From Amphiura filiformis (taxonomy: Eukaryota > Echinodermata > Ophiuroidea > Amphilepidida > Amphiuridae), in NCBI RefSeq assembly GCF_039555335.1, contig NC_092628.1:82300315-82364314 (forward strand): DNA of 64,000 nucleotides, read 5' to 3'. The notes under the pieces are model-generated. The model searched no databases, had not been told where the DNA came from, and saw only the letters and a list, made by a program, of their open reading frames with translations. Every line of letters begins with the position of its first letter. Position 1 is the stretch's first letter. The position numbers and the translations under genes were made by a program. Positions 24,270 to 36,600 of this stretch are shown here, in pieces.

Positions 24270-26355
24270 ATAGAGGCCCTGCGTTCTTTTATCGATTGGC
24301 TCCAAACAAAGGATTTGAACCGGTGTCCTTCACCGTAGTTATGGCGGAGTGCAGTTCAACAAAAGCATGATTGCAATCAACCACGACATTTCGGCTCACA
24401 CCATGGAGGTATATAAATAAATGGAGAATGATCGCCAGAATTCTAATCTCCTAAGTGGACATTATCCCGTTACCTCTATTCAATGAGTCGCCAAACTTGA
24501 ATTGACCAGCCACTTCAGCCAAGCTATTGATCTCCACGATGGTTATGAGCCTCTACCATGGTTCATTGATTGTCACTCCCAAAATTTCCTCATAGGAATT
24601 GACCATACATTGACCCGTACCGGAAGCCTTGTAAAAGAGACTGTATAATGACGTCAGCTAGTCAATCAGATGTTCAAAGTCACCAGTTTTGATAGCTTAT
24701 AGTTTCAATGTATGATCGTGCGAAAACCCGAAGAAATTCGGATGTTCTGTTCTCAAGTTATGAAACTGTTTTCTACACTAGTTGTGCCGTAACTTGACAA
24801 ATATACTTAGTTTTCATGTTCATATATTAAGCTTTTAAGGGGGTCTGAGGGAGTTCAAATATAGTGCAAATGAAAGCAAAACGTTTTTACCTTCCGATTG
24901 TGAAAAAATTATGTTGGGCCAATTTGGGCCATTTGAGTTACGAGCGAGCAAAATTTACCGGAAGTACTTCGGAATTCAAGCAAAAGTGATGATCAGACAA
25001 TCTTTGATATTGATATACGGAATGTATAGGCCCTACATACTTTGTTTAAACAGTTTCTCATAGTTTAGTGTATGATAACCGTGATTTTGGTTGAAGCTTC
25101 GGGTCAAATTGATTGAGTGCCATGACGGATATGTCATGTTATTGTTTTAAACTTTTAATTCTGTATTGTCATGAAATCGTATAGGCCGCCTAAATCATCA
25201 TCATTAAACTTCTCATTTTATAATAAATAATTGTCAGCATTTAGGCCTAAATGATTATATTAATATTATTAGGGGCTATCATTTTCTTTGGAGGAGGGGT
25301 TCCAAATATACGGGGGGGGTCATAACTTTTGGGGAAAAAAGTCATAATTCAATTTTTCATGACCAAAATGTAGGGAGTCACAAGATGACAACAGATAAGG
25401 TGTTTCTTTTTTTAAAAAGACTGATTTCTTGATGCAATTTAACTGAGATACCTAAACCTAGGTATACTAGTCTCAGAATTTAAGCACTCAATTTTTGGCG
25501 AAAATGAGATTTTGATATCAAAATTTTATGAAACATGAGCACTTTCCAATTAGTATAAACTTCATTTTACCCCATTGAAATCAATGGCCAGTGAAACAGA
25601 CTACACAATGTAATCAGCTTAGCATAATCAATATAAACCTGAAATTGCCTATTCAACAATAATTGGTCATAACCAACGTAGTACAAAAGAGGCTTGGCTG
25701 GATCATTCTCCATTTATTTATATACCTCCATGCTCACACACATAAGAAATGCACTACGATAAAATAGGTTGATGAAAACAGTGCAACAGAGCATTAATGC
25801 CCAAAATTCAAAAGCTGTATAATTTATAAACAATATACACTACACATAAAAAATACTACTACAAGGGATTTTCAACATATAAGAATCCAAACAATCAAGT
25901 ACCAACATGCACAGTTTTGTCCTTATATCACTTTTGGGTTTATAACAAAATGTTTTCAAGCCTCTATCGTGATTGGCAGCTGCATAAGACATCTCTTTGA
26001 TAGCTGATAATGCCCATCTATTCACCAAGTGGCTATTAACTGATGAGCACTGTCATTATGCTAATATGAAATCATTGTTTATCAACAAAGGCGAGGGACT
26101 CGTCTGTCGATATGCTCAAACAAACCGCTACACTGTTCAATGGCTTTCTTGTACTATATGAAATATGGTGGGCGATTTGAAATGCACGTGCCCTGACCAA
26201 ACTACGATGCGTACGCACACTGCAGGGCAAAGAACAATGGAAATTGTCATAATTCGCGCGCATACTGCCGGGCAATGACGTCACATGTCAAGTGGTCTAT
26301 ACCCGATCAATGTTGGAGTTGCCTATAGCCTATATGTTTAAAATTCAATATGGCT
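24270..26355. other. B-C spacer without recognised gene
   Basis: No coding region can be supported. GGGGTCATAACTTTTGGGG-like G-rich sequence occurs at about 25260-25350 and the words ATATACCTCCAT/ATGGAGGTATATAAATAA (25721 and 24403) form the ends of a possible 1.3 kb inverted-terminus unit (about 24403-25735). Confidence 0.45.
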
Positions 26356-26364
26356 ACCGAACTG

Positions 26365-26452
26365 TCATGTGGTCCAGTGATTAGTGCGCTGGACTTCTGT
26401 ATTCTGTATGTAGCAGCGGCGTGGGTTCGAGGTCCACCTGTGCCGAACTGAA
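26365..26452 (+). mobile_element. tRNA-derived SINE head
   Basis: TGGTCCAGTGATTAGTGCGC (A-box type) is followed by GTGGGTTCGAGGTCC (B-box type) with an expanded middle, then GAACTGAAATTCCA and a T run. Typical of tRNA-derived SINEs; not a functional tRNA. Confidence 0.6.
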
Positions 26453-26740
26453 ATTCCATTTTTTTTTTAAATTTAATATTAGGGAAATGAGACTGGGCGA
26501 ATTTATGTATGACGTAGAGAGGATTAAGATCCCTTTATTGATCCCTGCCCCCCACCGACTACCCCGGGCTGATTTCATGCAAAACAAATCACCAGATGAC
26601 TGACTATAGGACATAGCGCCACAACACGAGCGTTGGTAAAGTATGTGGCCTCACTGCAATACATAGCTACGTAAAAACGTACGTGTTAACGTACGTAAAA
26701 ACGTACGTCCTACGTCTACGTTTGGAAAATCGCAATCTCT

Positions 26741-26851
26741 CTACGGTCTTATTGGTGAATATGATGAATTATTACATCTTATACATATTCATGAGAGAAT
26801 GACGCCAATTCATTGGTCAATTGCACAAAACCAAGTAGAGTGATCTATCCT
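26741..26851. repeat. Direct repeat, right copy
   Basis: Partner of 22311-22441; lacks about 8 bases (CGCAACTTG region) present in the left copy. It is immediately preceded by the terminal motif AATCGCAATCTCTC of the copy B intron element. Confidence 0.75.
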
Positions 26852-26857
26852 TGTGTT

Positions 26858-27076
26858 CATGACAAAGCCATTAAAAATATACTTTTAGGTATTGTTCTGT
26901 TTGTTTCAGTATGGCACGTTATAAATACATATGTGTTTTGGTCAAAATGGCAACAATCTTTATGTTTACCCATACTCACATGGCATGTAGAATATACCCC
27001 ACCCCTTTGGAAAACCCACTTGATGAATAGCTGGAAAAGTACCAAAGTATCTTACGGCCCGGTCTTATACGGCTGA
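26858..27076 (+). pseudogene. Possible exon of a type II membrane protein, copy 1
   Basis: The open frame reads DKAIKNILLGIVLFVSVW then HVINTYVFWSKWQQ and further to a stop at 27076, 87 codons if begun at 26813. A close relative, MIKKMILLGVILLVSVWQ then IINAYVFWSKWQ, occurs at 57209-57301. A short basic start, one hydrophobic segment and a lumenal aromatic tail resemble the N terminus of Golgi type II enzymes, but no catalytic part is seen. Function unknown; may be part of a repeat. Confidence 0.35.
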
Positions 27077-27549
27077 TCAATGTCTGAGCTTCTGAGACGA
27101 TCGGAAGTAAATAAATAAATAAATAACAAAACCTGAAAGTGACACTAAAATTAGCATTGTTATTAAAATGCCCGTAGGTCAACTTTTTAAAAAGAACTCC
27201 ATTCAAATTTGTAATCAAATGTGCACAAAATGTTGATTGAACAGTATGCAAAGCATTAATTTTCGAGATGGGGCTATACAAAGAATTTTTTATGTATCGT
27301 ATGTCACTGGCATGTTTGATCTTTTCAAAAATCAAATTTTCATCTGAAACATAGATGCTTACAAGAACTAATACATGTAAATTAGCTTTCAAAAGCTAAT
27401 ACACATAGAATCATGGACCATACTAAGTGTTTTAAAAGAAATAAAATCGTCTTCGATATTGCCGCGACGTGCTAAAAGTAAATTTATTTTGTTGAAATCC
27501 TTGTAATTATATATATGATTATGACCACGTGCTATGAGACGTGTATACA

Positions 27550-27652
27550 TTTATATAAATCGTATAACAGTAGCGTGCCGATCACAGGAGTTGTGGTGCA
27601 GTTGCTTGGGAGTGAATGCAGTGAATGGCAACCGGTCCTTGCATCAGAAGCG
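27550..27652 (+). promoter_or_regulatory. Putative core promoter and 5' UTR of copy C
   Basis: TTTATATAAAT at 27550-27560 is a good TATA box about 20-30 bp before the leader block GCCGATCACAGGAG shared with A and B. The in-frame region upstream of the ATG at 27653 is open here but stopped in copy B, so the conserved ATG is preferred over the upstream one at 27515. Confidence 0.5.
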
Positions 27653-30600
27653 ATGAAATACTACAAGATTCAGTTCACGATTTTTATTCTCATTTCTGTG
27701 CTGCCTGCAAATGGTAAGTTATAATTAGGCCGAGTAAAAAAAAAAACATGTTTCTCGTCCGCGCCCTCCTCCTTTTTTGAAGATTTTTCAAATTTCTTTT
27801 TATTTTGTAAACTTTCAGTTATAACTTGTTGAAAAAGATGTTTCAGAAGTTGAAACTTATTTTACGGCTGTGTAAATGCATAATACATCATTTCAGAAGA
27901 GTTTTGTGATCACTAGAGGGGCCTACCTCTCAAAACAATAGAATAAAAAGGGCCTCCTCCTTTTTCTCAGATATCAATCTGTATGTCGAATACCCAAAAT
28001 ATGGTACCAAATACAAGTATTTAGCGTCATTTTCCAATAAAAAATAAAAAATAAAAAGCCCCTCATCCTCCTAATTTTCAAAAACCCGGACGAGAAACAC
28101 ATTTTTATTTTTACTTGGCCTTATATGTGTAAGCTTAAGGTTTTCTTAGAATTTGAGATGCGCCCCACTAACCAGTGAGGAAAACAGTTCAAAACAGTTT
28201 TTAGCTGTTAAAATGAGTCATGCTATTCTTGTTTGTTAGAAGCATCATTATCTTGCTTTAGTGATAGACAGTGTAAATCTGAGATTCATGACTTTAAAAA
28301 TTATAGGCTCTGAAAGATTTCATAAACATTGTGCTCTTAATTTTGGGCAAAGTCTGGTACTCAATGTTATCAGTATATTATCTGAATATTAATTATCATC
28401 TGAAATAGTTACAGAATTTATTCGGCATCTTTCGAGCACAAATTCATGATTTGTAATTACATCCGAAACTTGATCGCCAAACACAGTGCAATAGCAGATC
28501 AGCTATAACACACAACGTAACGATAACAATATGTGTATTAGTTTCATTATTACAGATGTATGTCTATGCTCGGCAGGCTTTGTGAAACCTCTCAGAGCCC
28601 TTCAACGCGTCCAAGGACATAGCTTACAAGGATCAAATGCATAGAAGACACATTTTCATCTTTTCCTTATTTCAGATGGAAGCTGCATGTCATCAGCCAC
28701 ACACAAATGTCTCGTAGAAGAGCTGCTGGGTAAATATGGACCTCCATTTACTAGGCCAGTAAAACAATACAACAACACAGTGGACGTATATGTTTTCATG
28801 TTCATTCAGCAAATTATTGATCTGGTGAGTAATTAATGTTTCTCACTTAAGGGTACTTGCCCATCAATTTCAATTAGGGGCGTGTTTGAAAAACGGCACA
28901 GCGCATTAGTAAAAAGAATACAAAATACTAACATTTTCACCAGGGTTCGAACCACTGCCACCAAGGCACTATGAATGCTAAAGATGCCTACCGTGCCACG
29001 GTGACTGTGGTTAACATTCGGCGATTTTCAAAGATATACATATCAACACGTTTCTAGTGTATTGAAAATCAGATTTTGGTAGGAATACAGTCGTAGAAAG
29101 ACATACGACTTTACTTGTCTGTTTGTTTTTCATTTAATACAAATTAATTTTGATGAATTGAACTGGTACGACTCTTAAGACTCGTGATAAACGACGATTA
29201 ATTTTGTAATAATAAAATGAAAACGCTGGGTCATTCACGACGTCATTTGTAATTCATGTCAAAACCTGGGGAGTGACCACACACATCCGTGTACGTGCGC
29301 AATCGATACTCAATGATCCAGACAATACAGTTTGAATATACCGCCCTTGTGTATGCACCTGCTTGACACATCTTGTCACTTGCTGGAAGATATACTATAG
29401 GCCTATACCCTAATAGCTTACGATAGATACCCCACCGTAAATAGCTCTCTTCATTACCACGCTGTGCCAGTATATACGCGTAGTGTACGCACTTTTGAAC
29501 CATATTTTGTTCAAAAATAATAGGAAGGGACTGTTTTCAGCTAAAATGTTGGCTATCAGCTGATGCTCAATGATACCGGGAAGTGTTGCAGAAAGGTAAG
29601 CGTACTCTTTATTTATTCAAAATATCACATATCAATGAATTTAAATTGGAAATCCAAAAAGGAAATGTCAGGTCAAAATTCTCACCTTAGAATTATTGTG
29701 AAATAAAATCAAACCAAATTTAGGCTCCGCAAACAACGTCCAATTATTTCCATTGGTGTTTGCTACACGTGCATATAATAAATTATGATTTGGGGCCAAT
29801 TTGAGAAGAGTTTATGCCTCGAGTTTCAAAATACACCGAGTGATGTTTTTGATCAAAAACATCGACAATTCAAGAATCAAAATAAACAAATCAAGAATTA
29901 TCTGGGATAATTGCAACTAAGTATAATGAAAGCTACCAGATGCATCATTAATTTCCTGACTATGATATTTAGTTGTGGGATAAGATTACTTTAATGTTTT
30001 GGCGGGATTATTTCCCGCCAAAAATTTCAACCAAAAAGAGCATGAAGCCTTAAGGACTCTGGTATATGCGTTTTGACAGTATTTTTTGTGGGACATGAGA
30101 ACACATCAAACATATCGAATTGCATTCTGAATACAAATAATGACCTTCTGATATCAAATAATTTTTTTTTTTAATTCGCGATATAATACAAATTTTATGA
30201 TAAATTATTAAAATTTTATACTGTGAAAATATTTGATATAACAGTCCTCAGAGTAAACTTTATAAATCTAATGATATGTACTTAAAGTATATGTAGCTGG
30301 GAGGAAAAGCCGACGCGTCGCGACGATCAATTTTGACCTTTTATATTGAAGATATTCAATTTTTTTTTCCAAAAGAGAGAACAATCCATATCTTCAATCC
30401 AGGTATTAGAAAATATATTTTGCAACATTTATAATGCATAATCTGAAATTAGTCTTAGTCTTAGTCTTTGGGCTTGATTGTCACAGCATACGAAAAACAC
30501 CCTAAGCACATATGGTTTTGGCCCTTTTTCAAATTTGGCAAAATATTACAATTTGCCAGTTAGAGCTATAAACTAAAGGATTATGATTTAGCTATGTTTC

Positions 30601-33600
30601 ATTTGGCAGAAGTTGATAATATTTTTAATCTCAAAAATTAGTACTCTATTTTACTGGAATGGGGAGTGTACTCTAACATAAGGCCGTTTGTATAACTTGG
30701 TGCCCTGTGTAGCTCTTTATTATACGTATCGTCAACGGGGGTTTTCAGTATCTGGTCAATTCCAGCGAAAGCGGACAAAATTCTCTCTATGTTAACTTTC
30801 CACTTTAAAATGTCATTAATAAAGGAAATCACGTTATTGATGGAGCATATCATGTCACGTCCAATGTGCTCTCTTTGTGCATATAGGCCTTTACTAGCAA
30901 GTCATACCAGGGGACAAGTTATGATAGCTTAAATGAATTGGCGTTACCCACGAATTCAAAGATAAAGCACCATATATGTCATTGAATGTCCTTCAATCAA
31001 AATGAAATTATTACCGTTAGAAAGACGTTTGCATGATCTCTCATCATATGTAAAACGATTGAATTCCACCAAAGTTTGTGGACTCTAGAGGCCATTAAGT
31101 CAATTTGGCTAATAATTTTGTTACCCGCGTATCAAAAATAAAATGATCGTCCTGAAAAATGTTAAGTGAATATGCCATAAATGACTATATCATGAAACGA
31201 AGTTTCGTTCTATAATTCTGAGGTCCAAGTGATTATTTTATGCAAATACGTTTTACCCATAAAATTCCATAAAATCAAATTTGACGTTACCCACGTATCA
31301 ACTGTTACCCACGAGTCCAGCAAATATAATTGCCATAACTTAAATTAACATTTAATGACTTTGGACACTGAATTTAGTTTGACAAGCGCTTAAAATTGTA
31401 AATCGTAAAAATACGTTCACCGTTTTAAAAAAGAATCGACGACGGTTTAAACTTGTGTTACCCACGAATCCCGAATAGATGCTAACCTTGAAAAATAAGG
31501 AGATTGTATATTTTAAGTTTAAATCAGCACATATTCAAGCCATGGGTATGCTATAATTTTGACAGTACTTACAGTTTATACACCTAAGAAACGCAAACCC
31601 CAAACGGTACTATAGTACTTATAGCTTTACCCACGAATTCGGCGTTACCCACGAATCCAAGGATTTACTCGTAAATTATATGTTTCTTATGCATCTTAAC
31701 ATTTTGAAAACATGCGAAATAGGTTCCAAAACAGTCCTGTTTAATAGCGTCCTCTTCAAGGTATACTGAAGCTGCATCATGAAGTTTTGATTGATTATCC
31801 TAAATTACCATTTTTGGGTAAATGCAATTGGTTAGAGAAACGGGAATCATTGAAACACAATGGAGGAATAACCGCATGGTGGTTTCCAACCTTCTGTAAT
31901 AGTTTCTATTTTGCCGCTTACCAATACATACCTTCAAATATGTGTTACCCACGAACATTTTGGTTACCCACGAATCCCTACTTAAATTATAGTTAACAAT
32001 GTATTGATAGTGTTTTAGTTCATAGGAACTGTCAAACACGAGTTAATAGAATATTGCTGCATGAAAATATGGAATGATTTTACTAAAATAATAATATAAA
32101 ACTGTTTGCTCTGTCTATTTGAATTTGGCAACTTCATTATTCTCAAAATTTTTATACCCAAAATGCCATAATGATCCATTCTAAATATTCCATGTAGTCT
32201 GTATTTTGATTAAAATTCATTTTAGTGCCATTGCAGCCTGAATTATTGACATACGGAAAAGTATTTTTTATTTTTATTAAAAAAAATTAATAGGAATTGC
32301 TATTTTCCAGACGCTGTTACCCACGAATCCATCCGAGATCCTCATCCTGCGACGAGATACAAAATCTAACTTTATATTTATATGAAGCATTTATTCTAAT
32401 CTTTCGAAATAATACAGTAATATTAAATGACAGCCACTTTGGAAAGAGTTCGAAGAATTGACACAATCTTAACTGTACACCTGGTTCTTTCTTAAAATTT
32501 GTAATAACCAAAATATTTCTGTATAGATATATGTAATAAAATTCTATTTTACGTTCAAAGTCTTCACCGATTTCTAGTGTATATGAGTCACACATAAAAT
32601 ATTGAAAGATATTAAAGAAAGTGAAATTTTATGGCGTACAACAGGTGAAAAATGCTTGAATTCGTGGGTAACATGCATATGCGCATTTAACACTTTATTT
32701 GGTCTAGCAAGAAAAGTTATTTTTCAATCCGATGGCACTTCCACCTGATGATTCACTAGACATGATCGTCTCATTTGATAAGTCTAGAATTGAAAAGGAA
32801 AACATTTTCAAAATGGCCCCCAGAGAGAATTTTGGCCCGCTTTGGCTGGAATTGACCATCTACTTTATACCATGTATGAAAAGGATGTACGATGTACAAA
32901 ATACCAAATGTACATTGTACATTTTGTATTTTCATTGTAATTTACTAGTATGCATTACCGACCGATAGTTCATTTGATAACAAGTTTATGAATCTATTTG
33001 CACAGAACCCGTGTTCCAGTAATTGACATGTGTGACTTTTAACAAAAGGCGCTGGTTCCCGTAGTATTCCTCATTCAATCCAATTAAATGCACGACCTCG
33101 GAGTTACCTGCATGACTATGGCGGGCTATTTTGAAACAGTCATGGTTGCACAAACAGGTACTTCTTTTGAAAGTCCTAAACAAGGTATAGAAGTCGCTGA
33201 TAGGATATGCAGCTTATAGGACACGGATAACCTCTATTCTGCTTATTCATGTTATAACGAACTTTATTCGGAATATTTCAAAAATGGATTCACCGCTAGG
33301 TGTCTGGTTTTGTTGCCTCTCCACCATCATTTTTAATGAAAATAAAGTTATTTCATCATATTACATTTTTTTTTCAGAATGAACATGATCAACTTCTTAA
33401 AGTTGGTGCCATGCTGGAACTGGTAAGAATCAATTATATAGGTAAAGCTAACTAAATCAAATACTTTAAAAATTATAATATGCCAAATTATCATATACAA
33501 CGTCAACATGGTTCGTATTCACGGAACTGATCACTGTAATAGTATGACAGTTTTATTCCAGAATTACTAACACTACATTTTAGGGGACCGGTTAAATTTA

Positions 33601-36600
33601 ATATCATTTTGGTATTAATGAGAGTACATGTAAATAATAGCAAATATTATCTGCCCTGTCAACCTAGGGCATACCAGAACGTGTTGCCTTGTTTGGGGCT
33701 TAGTGCCATACTTACAGGCAGAACTGGTGTAAAAGCCCTATTTGCTCATCACTTACCTTGGCGCGATCAAGGTGCGGAGGTGGAGGCAGCTACGGTATTG
33801 CTATCTCTGCAGTGGTTCGACAGCTGCTAGTAGGACTTCAGCTGGTGGAATTCCAATATTTGGCATTTGTAGGGTAGTGACGTGTCTTTCCTTTCACATC
33901 TTAAGTATTACTGTTTCCTCATTGGTCTCAACTGGAGATACGCTTTACCAGTATTTATGTCGAAGCTGGTGTGCCCCCTGGTGTATCATGAAATGGATAT
34001 CTTTCAACCGTGATTTGTCTCTAGCGTTCCGCTTTACTAACCACAACGTTTCCAATGTCTGGTAGGGCAATGCTAGCCAGCATTGACACATTATTGATGT
34101 TCTGGTGTCGTTTACTCATTTCCTATAAGATCAATGTAAAGGGGGTACATTTTTTTCAAGCATCTATAGCTCAGATTATTTGTGACATGTTCATAACATG
34201 TTGTGTATCAATGAACACCTAATTTATTCGCCTTTTTACAATGCACCACATATTGTAACAATCACCTCTTTTACAGCAGAATGCACGTCTCAAACAGAAT
34301 GTGTCAAATTGACCATTATTCTGTACAGCAAGTTGCAATTCCATATCTTTGCAATCTGGAACCTAGTGCAATCCTCCAAGATACGTTTCGCCCCACAGGC
34401 CTGGGTTATCAACGACTACATCCAGAATATGAAAGTAGAGAGAATAGAATGGCCTGCCATCAGCCATGGAAGTTCTGACCTCAACCTGATTGAACACTTG
34501 TATGAACAGTTTGCTCATGCTGTGCGTGCCACAGTAGCCTAACCAATGCAACCACATGGATTGTCTTGCGGCGAATCCTGGTTAAGAAATGGAATGCCAT
34601 CTCAGAGCAACGTGTAGTCTACTGTAGTAGACCAGTTTAATTTATCCTTCCCTAATCTCTCTGACCTGACCATGGAAAACTCGTCATTCCTGTTCTGATT
34701 CAACAGCTCAGTTATCCATGAGAAAACTGCTTTTTCTCTGGGCAGGGCATTCACTGGAGATGTGATGTGTTTCGTCATAGATTTTAAATGGTTTCATGCA
34801 TGGAAACGTATGAACTAAAAAAAAGGAATGCAGCGCAGTCTAAGCAACGTGTGGCCAAGCTAGTGAGCAGCATGAAGAGGATGTATTTGGGGATGTATTA
34901 AGCTGTTGTGGCTGCATCTGGGTTTTTCCACCCGCTATTAAGATTATTAACTAGTGTTGTTTGTGCACAGAATAGAGGTTATCAGTGTTCTATAAGCTGC
35001 ATATCCTATCGGCGACTGCTATACCTTCTTTAGGATTTTCAAAAGAAGTACCTACATATGTGCAACCATGACTGTTTCAAAATAGCCCGCCAAATTCATG
35101 CAGGTAACTTCGAGGTCGTGCATTGATTTGGTTGGAATGAGGAATACTGCAGGAACCAGTGCCTTTTGTTAGAAGTCACACATGAGTAACATGGATAAAC
35201 TCTATAATGATTGGCATGTTCTGTTTGAGACCTCGTTACATTCACATGTCATGTACTCAGCCATGAAAAATTGATTGTTACAGATGTGCTGTTATTGTAA
35301 AGCTGAATAAATTAGCTGTCCATCGATGCAACACAAGATGAATTTGTCACAAATAGTTTCAGATATAGATGCTTGAAAAGTTTCCAAACTTTTTGAGGAG
35401 TCAGTTTATTAATATCAATATTAGTAGTATTTTATAGTCATTCTATATTTATGTCGTCTTTGTAGATATCTGTATAGATAATCTGCATTTCAAAAAATAA
35501 AAACAAGAAAACAAAAACAAAAAGTTAGCTGAAGCTAAGTAAGACTCCGGATTGTTATGAACACAGATATTGAAGGGGCTACTAAAGCAGAAACGGAGAA
35601 CTGAGGTTGAGGCAGAACTTTTGTGAATAAGCACAAACACAAAAACGTTTTAAAAACGTTTTAAATAAGTTATATTTTGGCTTTTGGTTTAGGTAAAAAC
35701 GTTTTAATAACATTAAAATGTCGGGTTATATAAAGGTCATGAAAACGTTTTAAAACGTTTTGTATGAAAACACACTACAACAATATTTTTAAATGTTTTC
35801 AAAATGCTATTGTAAACTATTTTTGCAAACATTTTTTGCCAAATATATTGTCAACACTTAAATAACATTATGTTAAAATATTTGCACCCAGCAAACACAG
35901 AAATGTTCTTAAAAATGTTTCTTTCAAAACGTTTTAATAACATTTAAATGTCGGGTTATATAAAGGTCATGAAAACGTTTTTAAAACGTTATTACAAATA
36001 TTTTGGGCAAACATTTTTCGCAAAATATTTTTTCAACCCCAAAATAACATTCTGTTTATAATGTTTTGTATGAACTTTTCAAAAATGTTTTTGGAATGTT
36101 ATTAAAACGTTTTTATACCTTTATATAACCCGACATTTAAACGTTTTCTTTAAAATATTTTGTGTTTGCTGGGCAGTAGATTATCAAACAATGTTTTTTA
36201 ATGTTATGGAAACGTTTTATACCCTTAATATACCCTTTATATAACCCGACATTTAAATGTTTTCTGACAACCTTTTATAACCTTTTGCGAATGATGTCGA
36301 AAACGTTTTGTGTTTGCTGGGTAGATATCTAATTGTGCATTTTATCCATGTACAAGTTCCATTAGGTGTTTTTCATTTTGTTTCTAAACTTCTGCACACT
36401 ATGAATAAAGTCCAGTACAAGGCTAAATAATTGTTTCCAGTAAGTGGCTTAAAAACCTAAATGCAAAATGAGCCTGGGTTTGTTTTTTAAATTATTTTCC
36501 GTAGTCAGGATCGTTATGCCCCTCAAAACACTTATTTATTGTCAAGCATTAGTTAGATATGAAAGATGGAATTAATATACACCTGATCCGTAAACTATGT

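Noticed and set aside
33609..34065. Plus-strand open frames as host exons
   Set aside because: They lie inside the region of the dead Tc1-like element and show no recognisable domain or family match of their own.
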